Source of the DNA: Natronobacterium haloterrestre
Lineage (GTDB): Archaea > Halobacteriota > Halobacteria > Halobacteriales > Natrialbaceae
DNA: 64,000 nucleotides
Direction of reading: 5' to 3'
NCBI RefSeq assembly: GCF_900112205.1
Contig: NZ_FOKW01000011.1
Span: 60,949 to 124,948 of the forward strand
Positions 1 to 10,716 of this stretch are shown one piece after another (the first letter of the stretch is position 1; every line of letters starts with the position of its first letter). The translations under genes and the position numbers were made by a program. The notes under the pieces were generated by a model. That model made no database searches. It was not told where the DNA came from and was given only the letters and a program-made list of their open reading frames with translations.

Positions 1-900
1 ATGGCGATCTTCGCGCCGCTTCTGGCCACTCACGACCCGACGAGGACGGGGTACTACAGCGAACAGGGATCGGAGTATCCGCCGATCGGCCACGAATACA
101 CGACCCAGGTCGCATCGGAGGGTGAGATCGCCGAAATCACCGTCGAGCCGACCTCCGAACACGTTCTCGGTACCAACAACGTCGGCCAGGACGTCTATTC
201 GCGGTTCCTCTACGGCGCTCGAGTGTCGCTGTTGGTCGGGATACTCGGCACCACGATGGCGCTGGTAATCGGGGTGCCGTTCGGCCTCATTTCCGGCTAC
301 TACGGCGGCCGGGTGGACGACGGGCTGATGCGGATCGCGGACACCATGCTCGCGTTCCCCGCGCTCGTGCTCGCGCTGGCGTTGATCGGCGTGTTCGGCG
401 AATCGCCGGTGATGGTCCCCGACCCGTTCGTCATGGCGGGACTCGCCGACGGGATGCCGGAGTCGATACCCATCCCGGGTACCGTGACGATCGTCGTCGC
501 GCTGGTGACCTGGGTGTGGTTCGCCCGCGTCGCCCGCGGGGAGGCCCTGTCGATCCGCAACGAGGAGTACGTGAAGGCGGCCCGGAGCTTCGGCACCAGC
601 AACAGGACGATCCTGCTCAAACACGTCCTACCGAACAGCCTCACGCCGATCATCGTCCTCGCGTCGATCCAGGTCGCGACCATCATCCTGATCGAGGCCT
701 CCCTGGCGTATCTCGGCTTCTCCGGGACGACGCTGTCGTGGGGGTACGAGATCGAGCGCGGGCAGGACGTGCTCAGGACCCGACCGTGGGTCGCGATGAT
801 CCCGGGCATCGGGATCGTCCTGGCCGTGATCAGCATCAACCTGCTCGGCGACTGGTTCCGCGACGCACTGGACCCGAACATCGAGGGTGAGGCGCGATGA
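1..900 (+). CDS. Peptide/oligopeptide ABC transporter permease (DppC/OppC type), 5' partial
   Basis: Inner-membrane permease of a dipeptide/oligopeptide importer. The first visible residues (MAIFAPLLATHDP) match the end of the first transmembrane helix of DppC proteins, so the true start lies upstream of the window even though base 1 begins an ATG. Hydrophobic stretches follow, and the binding-protein-dependent permease EAA-type loop lies around residues 180-215 (EALSIRNEEYVKAARSFG, then LLKHVLPNSLTPI). The stop overlaps the start of the downstream ATPase gene by 4 nt (ATGA), so the three genes form one operon. The substrate cannot be read from sequence. Confidence 0.92.
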   Translation: MAIFAPLLATHDPTRTGYYSEQGSEYPPIGHEYTTQVASEGEIAEITVEPTSEHVLGTNNVGQDVYSRFLYGARVSLLVGILGTTMALVIGVPFGLISGYYGGRVDDGLMRIADTMLAFPALVLALALIGVFGESPVMVPDPFVMAGLADGMPESIPIPGTVTIVVALVTWVWFARVARGEALSIRNEEYVKAARSFGTSNRTILLKHVLPNSLTPIIVLASIQVATIILIEASLAYLGFSGTTLSWGYEIERGQDVLRTRPWVAMIPGIGIVLAVISINLLGDWFRDALDPNIEGEAR

Positions 901-2213
901 CAGAAACAGAAATGGATACGACGACACGGAACACGAACGCGGAGGAGATCCTCCGTGTGAGCGGTCTCTCGACTCGCTTCTTCACGCAGGAGGGACAGGT
1001 AAACGCGGTCTCGGACCTCGATCTACGGATCGAACGCGGCGAGGTCTTCGGGATCGTCGGGGAAAGCGGCAGCGGCAAAAGTGTCACCGCCAGGTCGCTC
1101 ATGGACCTGATCGAACCCCCCGGCGAGATCACCGAGGGGAAAATCGAGTACAACGACCCGGACCTGGCCGACGCGGTACGAGACGACTACCCCCAGGCCG
1201 TCGACGGGGAGTACGTCGACTTACTCGAGGTCCCGGCGGACGTCCGCGAGTCGCTTCGCGGGACGTCGTTCAGCATGATCTTCCAGGACCCCGAGAGCAG
1301 TTTCAACCCGACGCTGACCGTCGGCGAACAGCTCGCGGAGGCGGTCGAGGTCCAGCGCCGTGCGAGCGCGCGGCCCCGATCGACCCGTGCCAAGACCCAG
1401 GACTACACGCTCGCTTCCTTCGCCCTGTCGACGGTGCTCCCCTCGAGGGAGTACGTCAGCGAGGAGAGCCGCGAGCGGGCCATCGAACTGCTCGAGATGG
1501 TCGGCATTCCCGACCCCGTCGAGCGGGCCGACGAGTACCCCCACGAGTACTCCGGGGGGATGCTTCAGCGGGCGATGATCGCCCAGGCGCTCGCCGGCGA
1601 ACCCGACGTACTGGTCGCCGACGAGCCGACGACGGCCCTCGACGTGACGATCCAGGCGCAGATCCTCGATCTGCTGGCCGAGATCCAGGAGGAGACCGGG
1701 ATGACGATCGTCCTGATCACCCACAATCTCGGCGTCATCGCCCGCATGTGCGACCGCGTCGGCGTCATGTACGCCGGCGAGATCGTCGAGCGCGGCACCC
1801 TCGAGGACGTGTTCGACGACCACGTCCACCCCTACACGGAGGGGCTGCTCGGCTCGATCCCCGACCTCGAGGGGGCACGCGGCCGCCTGCAGCCGATCCC
1901 CGGCAACGTGCCGAGCCTCCTCGATTCGGAGATGGAAGATCGGTGTTACTTCGCCGACCGCTGTCCGAACGCCATGGAGGACTGCCTGGATCACCCGCCG
2001 GAGTACGACGCCGACGGGAGCGCGGACCACGAGGTCCGGTGTGTTCTCGCCGAACGGGACTACGAGGAGTCCCGGGCGTTGCCCGAGGGTTACTTCGGCG
2101 AGACGGAACGCCCGGCCGCGGACAAGCACGCCGATCCGGACCGCACGGAAGAAGACGTCCAGCCCGAGCGGGCCGAGCAACCGGTCGACGACTCCGGAGG
2201 TGATCGTCTATGA
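897..2213 (+). CDS. Peptide ABC transporter ATP-binding protein (DppD/OppD type)
   Basis: First of two ATPases energising the peptide importer. Walker A GESGSGKS is near residues 58-65, the signature [15 protein letters not shown] near 220 and Walker [13 protein letters not shown] near 240. A C-terminal oligopeptide-transporter region with a cysteine cluster (CYFADRCP...CLDHPP) is typical of OppD/DppD. At 438 residues it is longer than bacterial OppD (about 330). The extra length is an acidic insertion between Walker A and the Q-loop and an acidic C-terminal tail, both common in haloarchaea. The start codon overlaps the permease stop, and the stop overlaps the next gene by 4 nt, which implies translational coupling. 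Confidence 0.93.
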   Translation: MTETEMDTTTRNTNAEEILRVSGLSTRFFTQEGQVNAVSDLDLRIERGEVFGIVGESGSGKSVTARSLMDLIEPPGEITEGKIEYNDPDLADAVRDDYPQAVDGEYVDLLEVPADVRESLRGTSFSMIFQDPESSFNPTLTVGEQLAEAVEVQRRASARPRSTRAKTQDYTLASFALSTVLPSREYVSEESRERAIELLEMVGIPDPVERADEYPHEYSGGMLQRAMIAQALAGEPDVLVADEPTTALDVTIQAQILDLLAEIQEETGMTIVLITHNLGVIARMCDRVGVMYAGEIVERGTLEDVFDDHVHPYTEGLLGSIPDLEGARGRLQPIPGNVPSLLDSEMEDRCYFADRCPNAMEDCLDHPPEYDADGSADHEVRCVLAERDYEESRALPEGYFGETERPAADKHADPDRTEEDVQPERAEQPVDDSGGDRL

Positions 2214-3619
2214 GTTCGGACCTCTCGGACGCGACGGGAGCAGAGACGGCGGACGCCGCGAGCGATGCCGACGGCGAGCAACCCCTCGTCCGGGTCGAGG
2301 GACTGGAGAAGTACTTCTGGGAGAACGACTCACTGATCGACCGCCTGCTCGGGGACGAGCCCGTCGCCGTCCGCGCGGTCGACGGCGTCAGCTTCGACAT
2401 CCACGAGGGCGAGACGCTCGGCCTCGTCGGCGAGTCCGGCTGCGGGAAATCCACCACGGGCGAGACGCTGTTGCGCCTGCAGGAGCCAACGAACGGCCGC
2501 GTCGAATTCGACGGCGAGAACGTCTACGACCTCGACGGGAGCGAGCTGACGGACTTCCGGCGGTCGGCCCAGGTCGTCTTCCAGGACCCCTTCTCGAGTC
2601 TCGACCCGCGGATGACGATCGGCGACATCGTCCAGCAACCGCTCGACGTCCACGACGTCGGAACCGAAGCCGAGCGCGAAGAGCGCGTTCGCGACCTCCT
2701 CGAGCGGGTCGGACTCTCGGTCGACCAGCTCGATCGGTTCCCCCACGAGTTCTCCGGCGGCCAGCGCCAGCGCATCGGCATCGCGCGGGCGCTCGCGCTC
2801 GATCCGGAGTTCCTCGTCCTCGACGAACCGACGAGCGCGCTCGACGTCTCCGTCCAGGCGCAGGTGTTGAACCTGCTGGACGACCTCCAGACGGAGTTCG
2901 ACCTGACCTACCTGCTGATCAGCCACGACCTCTCGGTGATCCGCCACATCTGCGACCGCGTCGCGGTGATGTATCTGGGCGAGATCGTCGAGGTCGGGCC
3001 GGCCGACGACCTCTTCGAGGACCCGAGACATCCCTACACGCAGGCGCTGCTCGAGAGCGTCCCGCGAGCGTCGACGGCGGAACAGGACCGCGACATCGAG
3101 ACGCTGTCGGGCGACGTTCCCTCGCCGCGTGACCCGCCCAGCGGCTGTCGGTTCCGGACCCGGTGTCCGAAGGTGATCCCGCCGGCCGACCTTGAGATCG
3201 AGCAGGCGGATTTCCGCGAGCTCATGGATCTCCGCGAGCGCATCGAGCGACGGGACGTCTCCCTCGAGACGGTCGGCGAGGACGGCCGGTTCGAGTTCGA
3301 GGACGGATCGGTACCCGAGCGGGACGTCTCCGCGTTCGTGACGGCGCTCAAGGACAGGTTGCTCGACCGCGACCTCCCGGCGGAACACGACGCCGTCGTC
3401 GAAGAGGCGCTGACCGAACTCGCAACCTCGAACTGGGACGCCGCCGCGGAGACGCTCCGTGCGGAGTACCAGAGCGTCTGCGAACGCGAAAATCCGCCCC
3501 TCGAGACGCCCGCGTCCTGGGCCGGAGCGGACGTCGACTCGAGCGAGGGTGAGGATCATCCCGTTGCCTGTCACCTCTACGCGGAGTCGACGCGGTCCGC
3601 CCCCGAGCCGGACCCGTAA
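2210..3619 (+). CDS. Peptide ABC transporter ATP-binding protein (DppF/OppF type)
   Basis: Second ATPase of the importer. Walker [10 protein letters not shown] lies near residue 78, Q-loop [13 protein letters not shown] near 125, signature [15 protein letters not shown] near 182 and Walker [14 protein letters not shown] near 205. The C-terminal oligopeptide-binding cysteine motif is present as C-x6-RCP, with a further cysteine near the end. Between these cysteines is an acidic, charged insertion of about 110 residues not found in bacterial OppF. It is the last gene of the operon. The next gene starts 120 nt later behind its own promoter-like region. Confidence 0.93.
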   Translation: MSSDLSDATGAETADAASDADGEQPLVRVEGLEKYFWENDSLIDRLLGDEPVAVRAVDGVSFDIHEGETLGLVGESGCGKSTTGETLLRLQEPTNGRVEFDGENVYDLDGSELTDFRRSAQVVFQDPFSSLDPRMTIGDIVQQPLDVHDVGTEAEREERVRDLLERVGLSVDQLDRFPHEFSGGQRQRIGIARALALDPEFLVLDEPTSALDVSVQAQVLNLLDDLQTEFDLTYLLISHDLSVIRHICDRVAVMYLGEIVEVGPADDLFEDPRHPYTQALLESVPRASTAEQDRDIETLSGDVPSPRDPPSGCRFRTRCPKVIPPADLEIEQADFRELMDLRERIERRDVSLETVGEDGRFEFEDGSVPERDVSAFVTALKDRLLDRDLPAEHDAVVEEALTELATSNWDAAAETLRAEYQSVCERENPPLETPASWAGADVDSSEGEDHPVACHLYAESTRSAPEPDP

Positions 3620-3738
3620 TCTCGCTTATCGGCGGCGACTACCTTTCTCCACCGGTATATCGGAGAAAAAGAGGATTCCGGGGGAGACCCAATCTGTATT
3701 GGCACCAGGTGTAATACCGGCCGTCTCCTGAAACGGGT

Positions 3739-4104
3739 ATGAACCGATCTAGCGACAGCCGAATGGAAGCCGCCTGTTCTCTCCTCGCGAAGTCGAAACG
3801 CCGCTACGTGCTCTATCAGCTGGTAGACGACCGCGCTGCACACATCGAAGATCTCGTGACCCAGGTTGCAGCCTGGGACGCAGGCGAGCCCGTCGACCGG
3901 ATCGACGACGAGACCCGACAGCGGACCTACGTCTCGCTCGTCCACAACCACCTCCCGCGACTGGCCGACTACGACATCATCGACTACGACCTGCGAAGCG
4001 GCGACATCGTCCTCGCCGAGGGCTTCGAGGACATCCAGCCGCTGCTCGAGCAGTTCAGACAGACCGAAGAGGATCCGGAGCTTCGCGCCCGCCCCGCGCT
4101 CTGA
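3739..4104 (+). CDS. Small haloarchaeal winged-helix protein (DUF7344-like)
   Basis: 121 residues. The segment SLLAKSKRRYVLYQLVD followed by helices and a YVSLVHNHLPRLADYDIIDYD segment is the pattern of the haloarchaeal DUF7344 family, predicted winged-helix DNA-binding proteins. LPRLADYDIIDYD fits the recognition helix and wing. No enzymatic domain is present. It stands alone between the peptide transporter and a DMT exporter, so its target is unknown. Family assignment is from remembered pattern, not a search. Confidence 0.75.
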   Translation: MNRSSDSRMEAACSLLAKSKRRYVLYQLVDDRAAHIEDLVTQVAAWDAGEPVDRIDDETRQRTYVSLVHNHLPRLADYDIIDYDLRSGDIVLAEGFEDIQPLLEQFRQTEEDPELRARPAL

Positions 4105-4258
4105 TCGGCGATCGAACGCGAAATCGGTTCCGGTGTCCGTCCCCGTGTCGGTGTCCGTGCCCGTTCGCGCTGTCGATTTCGGCGTCCGTATCGGTGTCGC
4201 CGCCCGTCTCTTTGCTTCGAATCGAAACCAATAGGACACTCCGAGCGGGAGTGCCGAT

Positions 4259-5197
4259 GTGAGCCGTTATCGAAACGTCGGACTCTTCCTGACGCTTGCA
4301 GCCTGCTGGGGATCGGCCTTCGTCGCGATCAGCGCCGGCCTGGAGCACTTCCCGCCGGTGCTGTTCGCCGCGTTACGGTACGACGTCGCCGGCGTCATCA
4401 TGCTCGGCTACGCGGCCTACGCCCTCGAAGACGGGGCGTGGCTCCCGCGGGGGCGCGCCGAGTGGGCGGTCGTCGCGGTCGGGGCCGTACTGCTGATCGC
4501 CGCGTATCACGCGTTCCTGTTCGTCGGCCAGCAACACACGACCGCGGCCGCCGCAGCCATCCTCGTGAGCCTCTCGCCCGTGTTGACCACCGGGTTCGCC
4601 CGGGCGCTGGTCCCGTCGGACGCCCTGTCCGCGATCGGGGTCGTCGGCGTCGCCCTGGGACTGGTCGGCGTGGCGATCATCTCCCAGCCCGATCCGTCGA
4701 ACCTGCTTGCGACCGACTTCGTCGCGAAACTGCTCGTCTTCTGTGCTGCGGCCTCGTTCGCGCTCGGGAGCGTGCTGACGCGGCGGATCGACGCCTCGTT
4801 GCCGATCGAGACGATGGAGGCCTGGTCGATGATCGGCGGGGCACTGGTGATGCACCTCGTCAGCCTCGCGCTGGCCGAGCCGATCGAACCGTCCGCCTGG
4901 ACTGATCCCCAGGCGCTCGGCGCGCTGGGCTATCTCGCGCTCGTCGCGAGCGCCCTCGGCTTCCTGCTTTACTTCGACCTGCTGGAACGGCTGGGGGCCG
5001 TCGAGATCAACATGGTGTCGTACGTCGCGCCGATCTTCGCGACGGTCGTCGGCTGGCTCTATCTGGGGGAGGTCGTCGATGCGACCACCGTCCTCGGGTT
5101 CGGCTTCATCGTCGCCGGGTTCGCCCTCGTCAAACGCCGGGCGCTCCGGGAGGAGTTCGCCCACGTCAACCGGCTGTACTCGAACTCGAGGGAGTGA
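4259..5197 (+). CDS. EamA/DMT-superfamily transporter
   Basis: Ten-helix drug/metabolite exporter of 312 residues made of two EamA repeats. The first runs from residue 5 to about 140 (LTLAACWGSAFVAISAGLEHFPPVLFAALRY is interrupted here by normal helix breaks). The second runs from about 155 to 290 and ends in YLGEVVDATTVLGFGFIVAGF. The start is a GTG; the reading frame begins with SRYRNVGLF directly ahead of helix 1. The transported compound is unknown. Length and topology are normal for the family. Confidence 0.9.
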   Translation: MSRYRNVGLFLTLAACWGSAFVAISAGLEHFPPVLFAALRYDVAGVIMLGYAAYALEDGAWLPRGRAEWAVVAVGAVLLIAAYHAFLFVGQQHTTAAAAAILVSLSPVLTTGFARALVPSDALSAIGVVGVALGLVGVAIISQPDPSNLLATDFVAKLLVFCAAASFALGSVLTRRIDASLPIETMEAWSMIGGALVMHLVSLALAEPIEPSAWTDPQALGALGYLALVASALGFLLYFDLLERLGAVEINMVSYVAPIFATVVGWLYLGEVVDATTVLGFGFIVAGFALVKRRALREEFAHVNRLYSNSRE

Positions 5198-5211
5198 CAG
5201 CGACCGACCCG

Positions 5212-5637
5212 CTATCGACCGTACGAGTGGCCCACGTACAGCGCGACCAGGTTGAGTGCCACGAGCGCGACGAAGACGAGCGTCCGGAACCGGGTCGACA
5301 GGCCGGACGCGAGCAACGGCAGGGAAAGAAACGGTAACACGACCGCCATCCAGAATCCCGCCCGTCGGATCGGCGTCGCAAGCGCCGGGACGGCTCGCTC
5401 GAGGCGACGGTCGTGGTCCGGGCTCGTCTCCGCCTGCGTCTCCGGGTCGTCCGTGGCGGTCGTCGAGGTCGGGGCGGCCGTATTCGTTGCACCTGTGGCA
5501 CTCGAGGCCGATTCCTCCCTCGCGTTCGGCGAGTCCGCCGACGTGGATGCGGATGGAGAGGGGGATCGGGACTGGACCGTCGAGGCCGACCCGGAGGCCG
5601 AGGTCGGTCCATCGCTTGCGGCTGACGAATCGCTCAT
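5212..5637 (-). CDS. Small membrane protein with Ser/Thr/Ala-rich N-terminus
   Basis: A probable membrane protein of 141 residues. The first 80 residues are low complexity (Ser, Ala, Thr, Asp) and should be disordered. Two hydrophobic segments follow near the C-terminus (WMAVVLPFLSLPLLASG and LVFVALVALNLVALYVG). I chose the ATG of MSDSSAA because the upstream in-frame ATG lies inside a TATA-like sequence (5678-5683). No family recognised. The gene is convergent with the DMT exporter, 14 nt apart. Confidence 0.6.
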   Translation of the reverse strand: MSDSSAASDGPTSASGSASTVQSRSPSPSASTSADSPNAREESASSATGATNTAAPTSTTATDDPETQAETSPDHDRRLERAVPALATPIRRAGFWMAVVLPFLSLPLLASGLSTRFRTLVFVALVALNLVALYVGHSYGR

Positions 5638-5677
5638 CGAAACACCTGCTATCGGCGCTAGTTCCGCCCCGGGAGCC

Positions 5678-5683
5678 ATATAT
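5678..5683 (-). promoter_or_regulatory. Probable TATA box of the 5212-5637 gene
   Basis: ATATAT reads on the minus strand about 43 nt ahead of the chosen ATG (5637). This would place transcription start about 15 nt before that codon, and it argues against the more upstream ATG, which overlaps the box. Confidence 0.4.
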
Positions 5684-6015
5684 CGTCCCGACGGTTTCGT
5701 TCGGTTAGCGACGATTCACTCGAGTAACCGCCGCGAGCCGTCGTTCGTCGCCGCCTTCGCGAAAACCGCTGTTTTCAGCGCTCGAAAAACCCGTTTCCGC
5801 CCGTTTCTCGGCGTGAGGTGCTGCCTTCCCCCGCTCAATTTCGAATTACGGCGCCGGCGCCGCCGTCGCTCGAGAGTCGACGTGGGAACAGGTCCCGCCT
5901 ACTGTATGGGTAGCGGCGGACGAGAGCGGCGTTGGACGCGAACCGCGAGGCTGTCGCTGCTCGACGAACCCGGAGAAAACGGCGGTCGGATTCGAACGAA
6001 CCGAGGCCGGTTCGA
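5684..6015. other. Intergenic region with one short inverted repeat
   Basis: No convincing gene. GAAAAC-CGCT-GTTTTC (5761-5776) is a perfect 6-bp inverted repeat that could form a small hairpin downstream of cdcH. The remainder is GC-rich and shows no conserved coding frame on either strand. Confidence 0.4.
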
Positions 6016-8247
6016 CTACTGGAAGCCGATCCGGCTGCTGCGACGACCCGTCGGATCCGGTCCGCCGGAGCCGCCCTGGAACTCCTCTTCGATCCGCTCG
6101 TAGTAGTCGAGGATGTCGTCCGTGATCGTCGGCCGGACGTTCTCCATCGCCTGACGGAAGTGGCGCATCTCGACGACGTCCGCCTCCTCGTCCTCGCGCA
6201 GCGCCTCGATCGCCGCCTCGCGGGCGATCGACTCGAGGTCGCTGCCGACGTAGCCGTCGGTGATCTCGGCGATCTCGCGCAGCGTGACGTCGGCCGCCAG
6301 CGGCGTATCCTCCGTGTGGATCTCGAGGATGCGCTCGCGACCGTCGACGTCCGGCTCGCCGATCATGACCAGCCGGTCGAACCGGCCCGACCGCAGGAGC
6401 GCGGGATCGATCATGTCCGGCCGGTTGGTCGCGCCGATCACCATCACGTCCTCCATCTCCTCTAGCCCATCGAGTTCGGTCAGCAGCTGGTTGACGACCC
6501 GCTCGGAGACGTTCGAGCCGGTCTCGCCGCCGCCACGACCCGGCGCGAGCGCGTCGAGTTCGTCGAAGAAGATGACGGTAGGCGAGACCTGTCGGGCCTT
6601 GCGGAACGTCTGGCGGATCGCCTTCTCTGACTCACCGACCCACTTCGAGAGCAGTTGCGGCCCGCGCACCGAGATGAAGTTCGCGTTGGTCTCGTTGGCG
6701 ACGGCTTTCGCCATCAGCGTCTTCCCGGTGCCCGGCGGCCCGTACAGGAGGACGCCGGCCGGCGGATCGATGCCGAGCCGGTCGAACCGCTGGGGGTTGT
6801 TGAGCGGCCACTCGACGGACTCCTGGACCTGGTCTTTGGCGTCGTGGAGGCCCCCGACGTCGTCCCAGGAGATCTTCGGCAACTCGACTAGCACCTCCCG
6901 CATCGCGGAGGGTTCGACCTCGTTGAGCGCGCCGCGGAAGTCCTCCCGCTTGACGATCATCCGGTCGATCAGGCTCGGCGGGATGTCCTCCTCGTCGAGG
7001 TCGATCTCGGGGAGGTATCGGCGGAGGGCCTTCATCGCGGCTTCCTTCGTCAGCGACTCGATGTCCGCGCCGACGAAGCCGTGGGTCTCGTCCGCGAGGT
7101 GGCCGAGGTTGACGTCATCCGAGAGGGGCATGCCGCGGGTGTGGATCTGGAGGATCTCCTCGCGGCCCGTCTCGTCGGGGACGCCGATCTCGATCTCGCG
7201 GTCGAACCGGCCCGGCCGGCGCAGCGCGGGGTCGACGCTGTCGACGCGGTTGGTGGCCGCGATGACGATGACCTGGCCCCGGGCCTCGAGGCCGTCCATC
7301 ATCGTCAGCAGTTGTGCGACGACGCGGCGCTCGACCTCGCCGGTGACGTCTTCCCGCTTGGGCGCGATGGAGTCGAGTTCGTCGATGAAGATGATCGACG
7401 GCGACTCCTCGCTCGCGTCCTCGAATATCTCCCGGAGCTGTTGCTCGGACTCCCCGTAGTACTTCGAGATGATCTCCGGTCCGGCGATGGAGAAGAAACT
7501 CGCGGAGGTCTCGTTGGCGACGGCCTTCGCGAGCAGGGTCTTCCCGGTGCCCGGCGGCCCGTGGAGCAGGACGCCCTGCGGAGGCTCGATGCCGAGCTTC
7601 TTGAAGATCTGCGGGTGTTTCATCGGGAGTTCCACCATCTCCCTGACCCGCTGGATCTCGCTTTGGAGGCCGCCAATGTCCTCGTAGGTGATCCCGCCCC
7701 CGGTCTTCTCGAACCCGGAGATGGGTTCCTCCCGGAGTTCGACGTCGGTGTCCTCGGTGATGAGGACGACGCCCTCCGGTTCGGTCTCGACGGCGATCAG
7801 CGGGATCGCCTGGCCGGGAGAGCGCATAAACGGATGGTTCGTCGAGGACATGACCGGGACGATGTCGCGACCGACGACCGGCCGCTTGAGGATCTGGCGT
7901 TTCACCATGCCGGCGGCGTCGGAGCCGAACTGGACCGACGCCTCCTCCGGGGGCGCGAGGACGAGTTCGTCGGCTTTCGTCGCCTCGGCCTTCCGGATCG
8001 TCACCCGTTCACCGATCCCGACGTCGGCGTTCTGTCGCGTGAAGCCGTCGATCCGGACGGTGTCCGTGTTCCAGTCCTGCCGGTCTGCACGCCACACTTT
8101 CGCGGCGGTCGTATCCGCACCTTCGATCTCGATGATGTCGCCCGGACTGAGCTTCAGGTGCAACAGCGTGTCCGGGTCGAGTCGGGCGATACCACGACCC
8201 GAGTCGTTCGGGTACGCCTTCGCAACCTCCAGTTGAACTTCGTTCAT
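6016..8247 (-). CDS. cdcH: CDC48/VAT-type AAA+ ATPase (CdcH)
   Basis: Archaeal homologue of p97/Cdc48, a hexameric unfoldase that feeds proteins to the proteasome. The 743 residues show the N-domain (double-psi barrel, [19 protein letters not shown] onward, residues 1-185), then two AAA modules. D1 has Walker [13 protein letters not shown] near 230 and Walker [15 protein letters not shown] near 285. D2 has Walker [13 protein letters not shown] near 503 and Walker [17 protein letters not shown] near 560. Each module has its arginine-finger/sensor region (ATNR...[11 protein letters not shown] and ATNRPD...[11 protein letters not shown]). The tail is short and Gly-rich. All catalytic motifs are intact. 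Confidence 0.97.
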   Translation of the reverse strand: MNEVQLEVAKAYPNDSGRGIARLDPDTLLHLKLSPGDIIEIEGADTTAAKVWRADRQDWNTDTVRIDGFTRQNADVGIGERVTIRKAEATKADELVLAPPEEASVQFGSDAAGMVKRQILKRPVVGRDIVPVMSSTNHPFMRSPGQAIPLIAVETEPEGVVLITEDTDVELREEPISGFEKTGGGITYEDIGGLQSEIQRVREMVELPMKHPQIFKKLGIEPPQGVLLHGPPGTGKTLLAKAVANETSASFFSIAGPEIISKYYGESEQQLREIFEDASEESPSIIFIDELDSIAPKREDVTGEVERRVVAQLLTMMDGLEARGQVIVIAATNRVDSVDPALRRPGRFDREIEIGVPDETGREEILQIHTRGMPLSDDVNLGHLADETHGFVGADIESLTKEAAMKALRRYLPEIDLDEEDIPPSLIDRMIVKREDFRGALNEVEPSAMREVLVELPKISWDDVGGLHDAKDQVQESVEWPLNNPQRFDRLGIDPPAGVLLYGPPGTGKTLMAKAVANETNANFISVRGPQLLSKWVGESEKAIRQTFRKARQVSPTVIFFDELDALAPGRGGGETGSNVSERVVNQLLTELDGLEEMEDVMVIGATNRPDMIDPALLRSGRFDRLVMIGEPDVDGRERILEIHTEDTPLAADVTLREIAEITDGYVGSDLESIAREAAIEALREDEEADVVEMRHFRQAMENVRPTITDDILDYYERIEEEFQGGSGGPDPTGRRSSRIGFQ

Positions 8248-8450
8248 GATTCGGGATGGACGGCGATGTCAATGACTCCGATTCGTTATCGGATAGGCTT
8301 TTTGCTAGCTTGGGTTTGCTAGATGCTACCAATTCAAAGAAAGGGGAGCGGATACATAGATGTGACGGCATCGGCGGATTTGGTTCCCCCCCGGTCCGGT
8401 TCCGGCCCCGAGAAGATGGGTTTTTGCCCGTGCCGGTCCCCCACGTAGCC

Positions 8451-9845
8451 ATGACTGGGACCAGTGCGCGCACGCTCGCGTTCGACGGCCGCATGGGCGC
8501 AAGCGGCGATATGATCCTCGCCGCCCTGCTCGACGCCGGCGCGGACCCCGACGCGCTCGAGGCGGTGACCGAGGAACTCGATCTCGAGTACCGACTCGAA
8601 GAGACCACGAAGTGCGGCATCTCCACGACTGCGGTGGACGTGTTCCTGACGGACGGGGACGAAGGGACCCCGGAAGGGGCCCGTGACGGGGACGAACAGG
8701 ACGACTCGGACTTCGATCGGGGGGACGGGACCGACGATCAGTCCCACGGTCACGGGTCCGAAGGCGACCATCACCATCGTCACGAGCACGATCACGGCCA
8801 CGACCACGGCCACGACGGCGTCCGCGCCGAGGGCCACGGCCCCCACCGCAGCTACCTCGAGGTCCGCGACATCGTCGAGCGAATGGCCCTTCCGGACCCC
8901 GTCGAGCGCGACGCGCTGGCCATCTTCGAACTCCTCGGTGAGGCCGAAGCCAGCGTCCACGGCGAGGCACTCGAGGACATCCACTTCCACGAGGTCGGGG
9001 CCGACGACGCGATCGCCGACGTGGTCGGCGCGGCCGCCCTCGTTCACGATCTGGACGTCGACCGGGTCGTGACGACGCCGCTTGCCACCGGCGGCGGCGC
9101 TACCTCGATGAGCCACGGCGAGTACCCCGTCCCGACGCCCGCCGTCGTCGAGATCGCCGAGCGCGCCGACTGGTCGCTGCGGGGCGGCCCCGTCGACGCC
9201 GAACTCCTGACTCCCACGGGCGCGGCGATCCTGGGCCACTACGCCGAGGGCGTCGAGTCGCTGCCGCCCCTCGAGGTCGACGGGTCGGGGTACGGCGCAG
9301 GCGGCTACGACCTCGATCCCCACCCGAACGTCCTCCGCGTGCTAGTCGGCGACGGCTCCGGCGAAGGGGGACTGGTGAAAGACGCCATCGCCGTCCTCGA
9401 GACGAACCTCGACGACGCCACGCCGGAGGTGCTCGGTGGACTGCAGGAGACCCTCGCGGACGCGGGTGCGCGAGACGTTTCGATCCTCCCGGCGACGATG
9501 AAGAAGTCCCGGCCGGGGCATCTCGTGAAGGTGATCTGCAAACCGGCCGACCGGGAGCGGGTTGCCCGCCGCCTCGCCGAGGAGACCGGCACGCTCGGGA
9601 TTCGTGACTCCGGCGCGAGCCACCGGTGGATCGCCGAGCGGGCGTTCGAGACCGTGGAACTGGATCTCGACGGCGAGACCTACGCGGTGACGGTGAAAGT
9701 CGCAAGGGACGCCGACGGCGACGTCTACGACGTGAGCGCTGAGTACGACGACGCACGGGACGTGGCTCGAGCGTCCGGCGTCGCCGTTCGCGACGTAATT
9801 AGACGGGCCGAAGCGGCGGCCGAATCGGAGTCGTGGCGAACCTGA
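8451..9845 (+). CDS. larC: Nickel-pincer cofactor biosynthesis protein LarC
   Basis: Inserts nickel into the pyridinium bis-thiocarboxylate cofactor of lactate racemase and related enzymes. The start ATG at 8451 gives 464 residues beginning MTGTSARTLAFDGRMGASGD; FDxxxGASGDM is the LarC N-terminal signature. A His/Asp-rich stretch (about residues 95-125, many HxH and HDHGHDHGHD units) probably binds metal. Downstream are HFHEVGADDAIADVVG and the C-terminal nickel/CTP domain with ETNLDDATPEVLGG and MKKSRPGH. One continuous reading frame encodes both halves that are split in Lactobacillus. No larA, larB or larE is visible nearby. Confidence 0.93.
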   Translation: MTGTSARTLAFDGRMGASGDMILAALLDAGADPDALEAVTEELDLEYRLEETTKCGISTTAVDVFLTDGDEGTPEGARDGDEQDDSDFDRGDGTDDQSHGHGSEGDHHHRHEHDHGHDHGHDGVRAEGHGPHRSYLEVRDIVERMALPDPVERDALAIFELLGEAEASVHGEALEDIHFHEVGADDAIADVVGAAALVHDLDVDRVVTTPLATGGGATSMSHGEYPVPTPAVVEIAERADWSLRGGPVDAELLTPTGAAILGHYAEGVESLPPLEVDGSGYGAGGYDLDPHPNVLRVLVGDGSGEGGLVKDAIAVLETNLDDATPEVLGGLQETLADAGARDVSILPATMKKSRPGHLVKVICKPADRERVARRLAEETGTLGIRDSGASHRWIAERAFETVELDLDGETYAVTVKVARDADGDVYDVSAEYDDARDVARASGVAVRDVIRRAEAAAESESWRT

Positions 9846-9965
9846 ACTGCGGCCCGACGAGAACGGGTGGCCACGGGTATGGATCAGCGCCGAAAACAGA
9901 AGGGAAGGTCGTCGCATCCGCCGACGTACCAGCGGAACACGTCGGGTCCGTTGCCGCTACGCCAG

Positions 9966-10253
9966 CTAGTCCAGGTCGTCGCCGTCGACGGTAACGGAGA
10001 CTCCGGTGACGTCACCGGAGGTGGCCGACTGGTTGACGTCAGCGACGTTGTTCTGCTCGACGTTCTGGACCTGGTTCGTCGTCGCGTCGGCGAACGCGAT
10101 CGATACCGCTATCGAGTCGCCGCCGTCTACGCCAGCGAGGACGTCGGCTGTCCCGCTGTCCTCGTGAGAGGCGGCGGCCGTTCCCGCGAATCCCATTGCC
10201 AGTACACTGGCCATCAGTGCTATCGTCAGTGTGATCGTAAGTGCGCGTTTCAT
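9966..10253 (-). CDS. Small secreted protein with a curlin-like Q/N motif (paralogue of the 10717-11253 protein)
   Basis: 95 residues. A Sec-type signal peptide (MKRALTITLTIALMASVLAM, cleavage near AAAS) precedes an acidic mature part. That part contains NQVQNVEQNNVADVNQSAT followed by SGDVTGVSVTV. The Q-x-N-x-x-Q-N-N pattern resembles curlin repeats. The upstream in-frame extension lies in a conserved leader and is not protein-like, so the ATG of MKRAL is the start. The neighbour at 10717-11253 has an almost identical signal peptide and the same C-terminal motif, so the two arose by tandem duplication. Secretion is well supported; any amyloid or adhesion role is inferred. Confidence 0.75.
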   Translation of the reverse strand: MKRALTITLTIALMASVLAMGFAGTAAASHEDSGTADVLAGVDGGDSIAVSIAFADATTNQVQNVEQNNVADVNQSATSGDVTGVSVTVDGDDLD

Positions 10254-10401
10254 AGTTGATCGTTGTGAGGCACGCATCACACCGGCGATCGACAGCGGGA
10301 ACGACGATCCGACAGGTGTGTGTACTCCGGCGAGATAGCCACTGCCGTCTCCCCGCTGCTCCCGCTGTGACGCGTTACCCAGTCGTTCCCTATCAGGGAA
10401 G

Positions 10402-10447
10402 CCCACTTCAACCCGAAGAACGGTTTCGGGGAGAATTGGGCCATTAG
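10402..10447 (-). repeat. Leader element copy 1 (46 bp, identical to copy 2 at 11399)
   Basis: A 46-bp block upstream of the 9966-10253 gene that is identical to 11399-11444 upstream of its paralogue. It contains the inverted repeat CCCGAA-N7-TTCGGG. On the minus strand it begins with an ATG-initiated frame (MAQFSPKPFFGLKW) shared by both copies. Confidence 0.8.
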
Positions 10448-10716
10448 CATGACTCTATCGACGCCCAAAGACCGAATGCGACAGATCTCTGAACGAACTC
10501 GAGTCGGCCGTTCGAGCATATTGGATACGGGGAGTGCAACGACGACCTTTCCGGAACAGGTCGGTCGTCGGACTCTCGCGACGCCACTGTGGGTCGTTCT
10601 CGATCAACAGACGGCAGACACGGTCGCTACGGGCTCCGAGTCGACGGCCGAAAAAAGCAGAATCAAAATTCCGTTCGAGACGGATGTCGGCGTGTGAGTA
10701 TCAGGGAACGTTACGA

